The position numbers and the translations under genes were made by a program. Under the pieces are notes generated by a model. The model was not told the origin of the DNA. It saw only the letters and a list, made by a program, of their open reading frames with translations, and made no database searches. Positions 1-7,027 of a DNA stretch of 64,000 bases are shown in pieces (positions within the stretch are counted from its first letter, which is position 1; each line of letters opens with the position of its first letter). The stretch is taken from NCBI RefSeq assembly GCF_002968835.1, contig NZ_PKQK01000001.1:2852001-2916000 (forward strand). Direction: 5' to 3'. The DNA comes from Paenibacillus sp. PCH8 (lineage in GTDB: Bacteria; Bacillota; Bacilli; Paenibacillales; Paenibacillaceae).

Positions 1-518
1 GTATATGTAATGATTTCTCCGTTATATAGATCGAGTATGGGGGATAAATACAATTTTTCTCCGAGCAATTTAAACTCTGTAATATCTGTAACCCACTTCT
101 CGTTTGGCCTTTCCGCGTGGAAGTTGCGTTCCAATAGATTCGGTGCGATCGTGCCAATCGTTCCTTTATACGAACGGTATTTCTTCATACGTACCAAACA
201 ATTTAATCCCAATACCTTCATCACACGGTGTACCTTTTTATGATTCACACGGTGTCCACGATTGATTAACTCGTCACGAATACAACGATAACCATAGCGT
301 CCCTCATGCTCATCATAAATCGCTTGGATCATGTCTTTTAACTCCGAATCCTTGTCTGGCGCTCCCAACGCCTTTACCACATAATAATACGTGCTACGCA
401 GGATATCTGCTAGCTGAAGAAGTGCTTTCACCGAAAATTGATTCCTTAGTTCATAGACTACTTGAGCTTTGTCTTGTTTGGTGATTTTCCCTTGTTTTGA
501 ACTAAGGCATTCAACTTT
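1..518 (-). CDS. IS150-type transposase orfB (partial)
   Basis: Reading the minus strand in the frame -1 to orfA gives about 170 continuous residues. They include an IS3 orfB N-terminal helical region (VYELRNQFSVKALLQLADIL, then RYGYRCIRDEL). They run into the start of an rve integrase core, NEKWVTDITEF, whose Asp would be the first catalytic DDE residue. The frame is still open at base 1, so the other two catalytic residues are outside the window. There is no convincing independent start. The product is expected as an orfA-orfB fusion made by -1 frameshifting at 515-521. Confidence 0.85.
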
Positions 519-976
519 TTTAAGTAGGCATTCTCCATTCTCAAACGCTCTACCTCTGCTTGTAAAGCCTCTACAGACCCTTCTACTAACGTTTGATCCT
601 TCTGTGATTTAGTTCCTTTTTTCATGGATGAGCGCCCCTTTTTCTTTGGTTGCAGGGCGTCTCCCCCTTGTAATTCTAAGCTTTTAATCCAGCTTAAAAG
701 GGTACTGTGGCTAGGAATATTAAATATAGTAGCCGTTTCTCTAACAGACGTCCCAAATTCGTTCATATAATGAAGTATGTCTAGTTTAATCTGTGCAGGA
801 TATGATGTATAGCCCTTTATAAAGGCTTTTTCACCATGATGCTCATATTGTCTAATCCAGTTTAAAAAGACAGAATGGTGAAGCCCGATCGATTTTGCGA
901 TGCTTTTCATGCTCTCTGATCCCTTTTTATAACGCATAACAGCTTGTATTTTTTCATCTGTGCTAAATTTGGTCAT
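458..976 (-). CDS. IS150-type transposase orfA (helix-turn-helix)
   Basis: About 172 residues from an ATG at 976, which has a GGAGGTG ribosome site about 10 bases upstream; the frame is open further upstream but without a ribosome site. Two helix-turn-helix segments are visible: a first HTH around residues 8-35 (KIQAVMRYKKGSESMKSIAK) and a second around 60-95 (TSVRETATIFNIPSHSTLLSW). A C-terminal leucine-zipper-like coiled coil (VEALQAEVERLRMENAYLKKL) covers the frameshift site. This is the usual layout of IS3 OrfA, which binds the inverted repeats and feeds into OrfAB. Confidence 0.88.
   Translation of the reverse strand: MTKFSTDEKIQAVMRYKKGSESMKSIAKSIGLHHSVFLNWIRQYEHHGEKAFIKGYTSYPAQIKLDILHYMNEFGTSVRETATIFNIPSHSTLLSWIKSLELQGGDALQPKKKGRSSMKKGTKSQKDQTLVEGSVEALQAEVERLRMENAYLKKLNALVQNKGKSPNKTKLK
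515..521 (-). promoter_or_regulatory. A6G -1 programmed frameshift heptamer
   Basis: On the minus strand the sequence reads A AAA AAG in the orfA frame (codons TTA AAA AAG). Slipping back one base moves the ribosome into the orfB frame, which is open on through the window edge. This is the standard IS150/IS3 signal for making the fusion transposase. Confidence 0.8.
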
Positions 977-1002
977 AAAAAAACTGCACCTCCAATTGGT
1001 AA

Positions 1003-1030
1003 TTGTGTCTAACAATTGGGGTGCAGTTCA
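1003..1030 (-). repeat. Terminal inverted repeat of the IS
   Basis: Minus-strand TGAACTGCACCCC followed by AATTGTTAGACAC has the TG start and the CTGCACCCCAATTGTTAGA core common at IS150-type ends. It lies directly upstream of orfA. The partner repeat is outside the window. Confidence 0.65.
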
Positions 1031-1069
1031 ATTGAGGGGTGGTCTTTATTTTTTTGGAGGTTCAGCGTG

Positions 1070-1127
1070 GTAAATTATTTCTTAAAAAAGTATAAGTATA
1101 CTTTACTTTTTTTAAGAAATAATTTAC
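1070..1127. promoter_or_regulatory. Long inverted repeat, likely operator/promoter of the lanR operon
   Basis: The arms at 1070-1092 and 1104-1127 are complementary over 23 bases apart from one extra T. They enclose a second, perfect 10-bp palindrome (AAGTATACTT, 1094-1103). TATACT inside the centre could serve as a -10 element. The repeat lies 27 bases before the XRE regulator start, a natural place for an autoregulatory operator (inference). No T-run follows on either strand, which argues against a simple terminator. Confidence 0.55.
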
Positions 1128-1153
1128 AATCTAAATGGAAGGAGTGATCAATA

Positions 1154-1378
1154 TTGGAAAATAAATCTGATCTGATCTTAAATAAAGTTTATGAATTCAG
1201 GGTACTAAGAAAAATGTCTCAAAGCGATCTTGCAAAAGTTGTAGGAGTCTCTAAACAAACGATTTTTGTTATGGAAAAGAATAATTACTCTCCATCTTTG
1301 CTTTTGGCGTATAAAATTGCTGATTTTTTTGGCGTAAGTATCGAAGAAGTTTTTATATATCAAAAGGGGGGGATCTGA
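1154..1378 (+). CDS. lanR: XRE-family transcriptional regulator (LtnR-like)
   Basis: A 74-residue single-domain helix-turn-helix protein. Residues 10-65 carry the Cro/CI fold, with recognition-helix text MSQSDLAKVVGVSKQTIFVME, as in YozG/LtnR-type repressors. It starts with TTG at 1154 behind an AAGGAG-like site; no ATG fits. It is the first gene of a four-gene run (regulator, small membrane protein, ATPase, permease) spaced 2 to 16 bases or overlapping, matching ltnR-I-F-E of lacticin 3147, where LtnR represses the immunity genes. The large inverted repeat just upstream is its probable target. Role by synteny, not proven. Confidence 0.85.
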   Translation: MENKSDLILNKVYEFRVLRKMSQSDLAKVVGVSKQTIFVMEKNNYSPSLLLAYKIADFFGVSIEEVFIYQKGGI

Positions 1379-1380
1379 GC

Positions 1381-1710
1381 ATGATGAATAATTTAGATCG
1401 CTGGTTAGACGTTAGTAGTAATTTCAACATTTTCATAGGTGTAGTTACATTTATAGGGATAATCAGTGCGTTTGTATATACTTTGTTTTTGAACAAGATT
1501 GGAAAAAAAGATGAATACAGCTTACAAATCAGGCTTAATGTGACGAATAAGATGTTTATCTCACTTATCATTGTATTCGCCCTATTTGTTGTTTTAGTTC
1601 CAAACGATATGTTGCATTACAAACAAATCATTTATATGTGCTTTGCGGTTACTGTCCTGGTAGGAGCTATATCAGCTGCTTATTACTACGTTAGAGACTT
1701 TAAAAATTGA
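1381..1710 (+). CDS. Small three-helix membrane protein, possible LanI immunity protein
   Basis: The protein has 109 residues with three hydrophobic segments at about 14-36, 57-74 and 81-104, separated by a charged loop (KKDEYSLQIR). It starts two bases after the regulator stop, behind a GGGGGATC site. I do not recognise a named domain. Its size, topology and place between an XRE regulator and a BcrA-like ATPase correspond to LtnI (about 116 residues) of lacticin 3147, a dedicated immunity protein in the membrane. That role is inferred only from gene order. It could instead be an accessory membrane protein of the ABC transporter. Confidence 0.6.
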   Translation: MMNNLDRWLDVSSNFNIFIGVVTFIGIISAFVYTLFLNKIGKKDEYSLQIRLNVTNKMFISLIIVFALFVVLVPNDMLHYKQIIYMCFAVTVLVGAISAAYYYVRDFKN

Positions 1711-1726
1711 GCGGAGGTAGGGACAG

Positions 1727-2641
1727 ATGAGCACATTAATTAAAATAGAAAATTTAAATAAACAATATCGAAATACCTTAGCTCTGGATAATATCAATCT
1801 GAGAATTAATGAAGGCGATATTTATGGTTTAATTGGGAAAAATGGCGCAGGTAAGTCTTCTTTGCTTCGAGTATTATGTGGTCAATCTACTCAATACTCA
1901 GGGGAAATAGAGTTGTTTGGAAAAAAACTGAAACAAGGTTCTGATCAAAGGGGAAACATCGGTTCTTTAATAGAATATCCAGCATTTTACCCCGAGTTAA
2001 CAGGTAGGCAAAATCTGGAATATTATAGAATTCAAAAAGGAATCACTGATAAGAAGCGCATTGAAAAACTTCTTAACGATTTAGATTTAAATAAATTCGC
2101 AGAAAAGAAGTTCAAACAATATTCTCTTGGGAATAAGCAAAGACTGGGGATCGCTCTCGCCTTACTAAATGATCCAAAAATTTTAATTTTGGATGAACCA
2201 ATTAACGGATTAGATCCCATTGGCATCAAAGAAATAAGAAATTTTTTACTGGAATTAAATAAAACATCGAATACGACTATACTGATTTCTAGCCATATTC
2301 TATCTGAACTTGAACATTTAATTACAAAAATAGGCTTTATTGATAATGGGAAAATGATTAAGGAAATTAGTATTGAAGATTTTAAAAAGATTGCTAAGAG
2401 CTCAATTATCATCAAAGTTTCTAATTACAATAAAATATATCCTCTTCTAAAAAACACTTTTAAAAATAACGAAGTAACTCTGCAAGATAATCTGGCTATT
2501 AAAATATCTGGTGAACATATAGATATTTCGGGTATATCAAAAGTTATCCTTCAGGCAGACGAGAAAATACAATCCATACATGAAGATACTGACTCCTTGG
2601 AAGACTATTTTATCAATTTAGTTGGAGGTGTGGAAAGATGA
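1727..2641 (+). CDS. lanF: Lantibiotic-immunity ABC transporter ATPase (LanF/BcrA-like)
   Basis: A 304-residue ABC ATPase. Walker A is GKNGAGKSS (about 36-44), the signature is the LGNKQ variant in YSLGNKQRLGIA, Walker B is ILILDEP followed by the D-loop NGLDP, and the switch His sits in SSHIL. The LGxKQ signature and the C-terminal ~80-residue tail are characteristic of BcrA, LtnF and LanF proteins. These energise expulsion of bacitracin or lantibiotics from the membrane. GGAGG lies 10 bases before the ATG. The end overlaps the permease start by four bases (ATGA), so the two are translationally coupled. It acts with the next gene as self-protection against the two-peptide lantibiotic (inference from position). 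Confidence 0.88.
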   Translation: MSTLIKIENLNKQYRNTLALDNINLRINEGDIYGLIGKNGAGKSSLLRVLCGQSTQYSGEIELFGKKLKQGSDQRGNIGSLIEYPAFYPELTGRQNLEYYRIQKGITDKKRIEKLLNDLDLNKFAEKKFKQYSLGNKQRLGIALALLNDPKILILDEPINGLDPIGIKEIRNFLLELNKTSNTTILISSHILSELEHLITKIGFIDNGKMIKEISIEDFKKIAKSSIIIKVSNYNKIYPLLKNTFKNNEVTLQDNLAIKISGEHIDISGISKVILQADEKIQSIHEDTDSLEDYFINLVGGVER

Positions 2642-3381
2642 ATAATTATCTTAAAAGTGAAATATACAGAATAAAATCTAGAAAACTTATATATTTGTTA
2701 CCTTTTATTATTGCGGCAATTCCTATATTTGGGGTTTTTCTAGTGTGGTCGGTTGGGCTTTCAAACCCTGATTTCGGTTATAACAATACAGGGTTTATAT
2801 ATAAATTCTGCAGACTGTCATTTAACAGTCTTATACTTATTATACCATTTCTAACGATTTATCTGTTTTCCAGCGAATATTCCAATGGTACGTTTAAAAA
2901 TGTAGTTGCGTCAGGAATAAGCAGAAAAAGCATATATATATCAAAATTTGTTATCATATTTTCTATATTAGTCTTAATCAGTATTATTGATTTGATCCTT
3001 ATTGTTTCTACGATTGAGTTGCTTATAGTACATAAAAATCCTACCGAACAAACTATTTTTTTTCAAAGTATAATTCAAACAATTCCTCTTCTTATTGCAG
3101 CTTTTTCAATATCTATAATGCTTTGTTTTACAGAAGAAAAGATAATCTCTAATTTGGTGAAGTATTATATTATTACGTATATAATACCTGTGTTTTTTGG
3201 GAATTTTGAGAATTTGATTGTTGGAATTAAACCTTATCTGAAAATTTTTCCTGTTATTATAATGACCGATAATATACCCTTTTCGGTTGGAAGTGTCTTA
3301 TTTAATTGGTTAGAGGCTGTGGTGTATTTCTCAATTGCTTTTATTATAGGAAATCTAATTTTCAATAAAAAAGAGATATGA
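2638..3381 (+). CDS. lanE: Lantibiotic-immunity ABC permease (LanE-like)
   Basis: A 247-residue integral membrane protein with about six hydrophobic segments. The first is at 17-37 (LIYLLPFIIAAIPIFGVFL) and the last at about 222-240. It contains the ABC-2 permease signature region around SSEYSNGTFKNVVASGISR (about 78-96), a coupling-helix motif seen in BcrB/LanE/LanG permeases. The start overlaps the ATPase stop. There is only one permease gene, as in lacticin 3147 (LtnFE) and unlike the LanFEG triplets. A strong hairpin terminator follows, closing the operon before the lantibiotic genes. Confidence 0.82.
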   Translation: MNNYLKSEIYRIKSRKLIYLLPFIIAAIPIFGVFLVWSVGLSNPDFGYNNTGFIYKFCRLSFNSLILIIPFLTIYLFSSEYSNGTFKNVVASGISRKSIYISKFVIIFSILVLISIIDLILIVSTIELLIVHKNPTEQTIFFQSIIQTIPLLIAAFSISIMLCFTEEKIISNLVKYYIITYIIPVFFGNFENLIVGIKPYLKIFPVIIMTDNIPFSVGSVLFNWLEAVVYFSIAFIIGNLIFNKKEI

Positions 3382-3440
3382 GTTTAAAGAATTTTGACAT
3401 ATATGAAGAGTGATGTTCCTGGAATTTAAAACAAACATGA

Positions 3441-3488
3441 AACTACACTATCGTAGGTGTTTAACCTAGGATAGTGTAGTTTTTTTTG
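3441..3488 (+). terminator. Rho-independent terminator after the immunity operon
   Basis: The stem ACTACACTATC pairs with GATAGTGTAGT around a 16-17-nt loop that can itself fold (TAGGT with ACCTA). A run of eight T follows. It separates lanE from the lantibiotic structural genes. Confidence 0.9.
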
Positions 3489-3577
3489 TAAGGGGAAGGA
3501 TGAGAGGAGAATGATATAAAATGTCACAAACAAAACACATATAACTTCAATAAATGTAAATATAATCAAAAAAAAGA

Positions 3578-3605
3578 TTGAAAAAGTAAAAAAAAGTCTT
3601 ATAAT
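3578..3605 (+). promoter_or_regulatory. Promoter of lanA1
   Basis: TTGAAA (3578-3583) and TATAAT (3600-3605) are separated by 16 bases. Transcription would begin near 3611-3612, leaving a leader of about 40 nt before the lanA1 ATG. The predicted 5' end coincides with the upstream arm of the inverted repeat that flanks lanA1. Confidence 0.7.
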
Positions 3606-3612
3606 GTAAATC

Positions 3613-3884
3613 AGCTGGGTATATATTCTAAAAAGTAGGAGTGATTGTAATGGTAAATAATAGAAACCCTTTTATTACTTTCAATAAAAATGAGAAAATG
3701 GAATTTTTATCTCCTGTGTTAGCAGAAGAACTTACCGAAGTTGACATCAGTATTCAAGGTGGATGTACTACAAATACGTTTACACTCAGCAATTTCTTAG
3801 GTAATGAAGGCGGTTGGTGTACATTATCAAAAGAATGTCAGCGCGCCTGTAACTAATTAAATTAGGTTATACATATACCCAGCT
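3613..3884. repeat. Inverted repeat flanking lanA1
   Basis: AGCTGGGTATAT at 3613-3624 is the exact reverse complement of ATATACCCAGCT at 3873-3884. The first copy lies in the 5' leader at the predicted transcript start; the second lies 17 bases after the lanA1 stop. In RNA the two ends of the lanA1 unit could pair. lanA2 is flanked in the same way by an unrelated repeat. Confidence 0.6.
3650..3856 (+). CDS. lanA1: Class II lantibiotic precursor, alpha peptide (LtnA1/mersacidin type)
   Basis: A 68-residue prepeptide from ATG 3650, chosen because AGGAG sits 8 bases upstream; a GTG at 3641 overlaps that site. The acidic leader contains EELTEVD and ends in a double glycine (ISIQGG). The predicted core has 30 residues with Cys at 1, 19, 25 and 29. 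It closely resembles lacticin 3147 A1: TNTFTLSN near the N-terminus and CTLSKEC at 19-25, the lipid II-binding ring motif (CTLTxEC) with its conserved Glu. Ser/Thr at 2, 3, 5, 7, 9, 20 and 22 are dehydration candidates. LanM1, encoded directly downstream, should modify it. It should act with LanA2 on the cell envelope of other Gram-positive bacteria. Confidence 0.93.
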   Translation: MVNNRNPFITFNKNEKMEFLSPVLAEELTEVDISIQGGCTTNTFTLSNFLGNEGGWCTLSKECQRACN

Positions 3885-3915
3885 TATTTTATCAAGAGTT
3901 TAGGGAGGGACCATT

Positions 3916-6900
3916 GTGAATTTGACTAAAGATGATGTAATACCATTCTGGAAATCTCTACTAAGTATTCCGAATGAAAAAAATTTGGAATCTCATCTCG
4001 AACACTTCTTCGATGCAAGTATAGATATGTTAGTTGATAAAATTAACAATGAAAACGCAAACAAAATATTAAGCATTGAAAGTATTGAATTGGGTCAAGA
4101 GAAAGATGATTTTTTCAAAAAGGAACTCGATTTTTTCTTGATTAAATTGAATAACATTATCGATCCTTGTGAAATTTTATTGGACAAAATCAATTTCAGA
4201 GAGTCCCAGAATAATCAGCTGGAGAAAATCATAGAAAATGATCTGTGGTATTTTCTAATTGATGAGGCTACGCTTTATTTTAAAGAGAATAATACAAATT
4301 TCATAAATAAAAACGGTGAGGAGGCTCTTCAAATCTTCATTGAAGAAGTATTTCACACTAAACGTTTTAGAAGCCAATGTGAAATATTATATCCTGATCT
4401 GTTCTCTCTAATTAGCCTAAGAATTAATCATTATTTACAATATATTGAAAATATCATTAATAATATAACGGTTGATTTAAAAAAAATACAATCTTTATTA
4501 CCGATATCCAATTCATCTCTTAAAGTGAAGGATATTAAAATTGGGAGTGGTGACACACATTCCAATGGTAAGAGTGTTGCTAAGATTGAATTTAATCAGG
4601 GGATTGTATATTACAAACCGAGAACTGGTGAGCTTGATATAAACTTTTTTGACTTTATGGATCAATTATCTACATATGATGAGAAATTCAACTTTAAGCG
4701 AGCAGAAGTTATCAGTGAACTCAACTATTCCTACTTCAAAGAAGTTGAACATGTTCTTGTTGAAAACCAGGAAGAAATGAAGATATACTACGAAAAATTA
4801 GGATATATTTTATGTGTTATGTATACATTAAATGGCACTGATTTTCACAGTGAAAATATTATTGCGCATGGAAAAGATCCTGTTTTAGTTGATCTGGAAT
4901 CACTTTTTCATTCCAACATATTCCTAAATGAGAATTTGTATGATCACGGATTTTTGGAAATTATCAAATCTTCTGATCCTACGGTTTTAGATATAGGAAT
5001 ACTACCTAAAAAGATCGTTAAAAACTACGATTCAGATGATTACTCCTTAGAGATTGGTGGAATTGGTGCGGAAAAACAAAAAACTTCACCGTTTAAATTT
5101 TCGGAGTTTAGCATTGACGAAGATGGAAAGCCAAAACATGTGAGGAAATTCGGATTCAATGGGGTAAGTGAAAATAATCCGATTAAAGAGATTGATGATT
5201 CTAAGATATTTGAAATGAATTTAATTATACAAAGTAGTTTTGAATATTTTTATAAGTGGATTCTGAATAATAAGATTCTTTACCAGAATATGATAATCAA
5301 ATATTTCAGTAATCAGAAAATTAGAGTGATATTACGTCCTACTTTTTTATATTCTAAATTACTTCTCCTTAGTAAAAATATTTATATTATAGGGAATAAA
5401 ACGAATCGTGAAATACTCTTTTCCAAATTAGCTTTTGAACGTGAGAATCAATTATCCTTTGTTTACAGTGAATACAATCAACTAATGAACTATGACATTC
5501 CAATATTTTATGCAAATACGAATGGTTTAGAGATAATGGATTCCAATAATAATAATCTAGGTGTACTTTCAGATAAAACTCCACTGGAGAGTACGATTTT
5601 TAAAATAAATAAGATGTCATTAGATGACCTAGATAACCAGAAAATTTTGATTGACCAAGCAATGAGATTAAAAGAATACAAAGGTGATAAAACAGATATT
5701 GTCTTTGGATCTTTAGAAGGAGAAAAAAATAATATCGAGCTTGAAAAAGCTGGATATCTTGTTCAAAATATTGGAGATCTATTAATAAAACGAGCGATTC
5801 ATGCTAACAAAGAATCTGTTACATGGATCAGTACTACTATTCTAGGAAAAGAAGAATCGGAATTTGGTGTTGGACCAGTAGGGAATGATGTTTACTTAGG
5901 TAATGCAGGAATTGCCCTCTTCCTGGCTCAACTTTATAAATTCACTAGTAATGAAAAATATAAAGAAATTGTTATCAAAGCTATGAATTATAATATCCGT
6001 TTTTTACAACAGGAAAAACTATATGAAAGTGGCAATGTTGGCTATTACAATGGAACCAGTGGATTATTATTAAGTATAGCGGTTATTAATAAAATAATAC
6101 CTATTCAGAATTTTGAAGAGATAATGGACACATCATTACAAAGACTGAAGCGATTGGTGAAAAATAGTAATAACTATGATATTTTTTCGGGATCTAGTGG
6201 ATTAATCACAAGTTTAATTGCTTTAGATGAATTATATCCTGGTTATCGTAACCTTATCCGTCCATTGTTAGAGGACTCTTATTCTAATTTGTATACGAAC
6301 GCTGTACGCAAGGAGAATTTTTGTTATTGGGAGAACAAAAATACATTAGCATATGTTGGCTATGCCCATGGAAATGCTGGTATTTTGGCATCACTGATCA
6401 AACTAAAATCAATCGAGGATGACGTAATAGGATATCAACTTGTAAGTAATGATTTCTTAAAAGAAATATCCAATTACATTGATACAGCTTATGATGAAGA
6501 TTTGAATGATTGGGAAAATATTCCTAAATCAAAAAAATATTCACACGGTTGGTGTCATGGAGTTCCAGGTTTGTTATTAACTCAAATAATAGCTAAAGAA
6601 TCCAAGTCAGAAATGCTGAAAGATGAAAGATATATAAGAAATTTAGTTGATATTATCGTCGAAAAAGGATTTGGAGCTAATCCTTCTTATTGTCATGGAG
6701 ATTTAGGAAGCTTGAGAATTATTCAAAAATACGCGATGGTGTTTGGTGATGAGAATCTTCTGGAACAATGCAATACAACATATATTAGTATGTTCCATAA
6801 AACTATAGATAAAAAATGGAAAAAACAAGTGTTATCCCATTCAGAATCCTTAGGTTTAGTGATAGGCGTTTCGGGCTGGGGACATTCCGTATTGCAACAT

Positions 6901-6939
6901 TTGTATCCAGAACAAACGTTTGATTTCTTTACCTTATAA
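3916..6939 (+). CDS. lanM1: Class II lanthipeptide synthetase LanM1
   Basis: A 1,007-residue bifunctional LanM of usual length, starting at GTG 3916 behind GGAGGGA. The N-terminal half is the dehydratase domain (DUF4135). It carries GSGDTHSNGKSV (about 213-224) and the lipid-kinase-like catalytic region NGTDFHSENI, then VLVDLE, which would phosphorylate and eliminate Ser/Thr of the core. The C-terminal half (about 650-1000) is the LanC-like cyclase. Its zinc ligands are the Cys of GWCHG and the Cys-His of YCHGD; GNAGI and GTSGLL repeats of the toroid are also visible. It lies between lanA1 and lanT1 and presumably processes the alpha peptide. Confidence 0.95.
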   Translation: MNLTKDDVIPFWKSLLSIPNEKNLESHLEHFFDASIDMLVDKINNENANKILSIESIELGQEKDDFFKKELDFFLIKLNNIIDPCEILLDKINFRESQNNQLEKIIENDLWYFLIDEATLYFKENNTNFINKNGEEALQIFIEEVFHTKRFRSQCEILYPDLFSLISLRINHYLQYIENIINNITVDLKKIQSLLPISNSSLKVKDIKIGSGDTHSNGKSVAKIEFNQGIVYYKPRTGELDINFFDFMDQLSTYDEKFNFKRAEVISELNYSYFKEVEHVLVENQEEMKIYYEKLGYILCVMYTLNGTDFHSENIIAHGKDPVLVDLESLFHSNIFLNENLYDHGFLEIIKSSDPTVLDIGILPKKIVKNYDSDDYSLEIGGIGAEKQKTSPFKFSEFSIDEDGKPKHVRKFGFNGVSENNPIKEIDDSKIFEMNLIIQSSFEYFYKWILNNKILYQNMIIKYFSNQKIRVILRPTFLYSKLLLLSKNIYIIGNKTNREILFSKLAFERENQLSFVYSEYNQLMNYDIPIFYANTNGLEIMDSNNNNLGVLSDKTPLESTIFKINKMSLDDLDNQKILIDQAMRLKEYKGDKTDIVFGSLEGEKNNIELEKAGYLVQNIGDLLIKRAIHANKESVTWISTTILGKEESEFGVGPVGNDVYLGNAGIALFLAQLYKFTSNEKYKEIVIKAMNYNIRFLQQEKLYESGNVGYYNGTSGLLLSIAVINKIIPIQNFEEIMDTSLQRLKRLVKNSNNYDIFSGSSGLITSLIALDELYPGYRNLIRPLLEDSYSNLYTNAVRKENFCYWENKNTLAYVGYAHGNAGILASLIKLKSIEDDVIGYQLVSNDFLKEISNYIDTAYDEDLNDWENIPKSKKYSHGWCHGVPGLLLTQIIAKESKSEMLKDERYIRNLVDIIVEKGFGANPSYCHGDLGSLRIIQKYAMVFGDENLLEQCNTTYISMFHKTIDKKWKKQVLSHSESLGLVIGVSGWGHSVLQHLYPEQTFDFFTL

Positions 6940-6966
6940 ATGCTAGTGAAATAGATTCAAAGACCA

Positions 6967-6984
6967 GTGTAGTGGCACCTACAC
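6967..6984 (+). other. Short hairpin between lanM1 and lanT1
   Basis: GTGTAG and CTACAC form a 6-bp stem around TGGCAC in the 88-base gap. No T-run follows, so it is not a convincing terminator. It may only structure the intergenic RNA. Confidence 0.35.
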
Positions 6985-7027
6985 AAAACGAAGAAGATAG
7001 GAAATTGCCCCCTCATGAGGTGTTTAA

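Larger units (their letters stand above)
1..1030 (-). mobile_element. IS3-family (IS150-type) insertion sequence, truncated by the window edge
   Basis: The block holds a leftward orfA and the first part of orfB in the -1 frame, joined by an A6G slippery heptamer. It ends at about 1030 in a terminal inverted repeat that begins TGAACTGCACCCC on the minus strand. That arrangement is typical of the IS150 group of IS3 elements. The other end, with the rest of the DDE domain, lies outside the window, so completeness and target duplication cannot be judged. It abuts the left edge of the AT-rich lantibiotic region and could mark one boundary of an acquired segment (inference). Confidence 0.88.

Noticed and set aside
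10..243. Rightward 77-codon frame at the left edge
   Set aside because: It is the antisense of the IS orfB frame, which has clear transposase motifs.
1613..3640. A CRISPR-like or tandem repeat array in the AT-rich region
   Set aside because: No regularly spaced direct repeats were found; the repetitive look comes from A/T richness.
3641..3649. GTG at 3641 as the lanA1 start
   Set aside because: It overlaps the AGGAG site, whose spacing fits the ATG at 3650.
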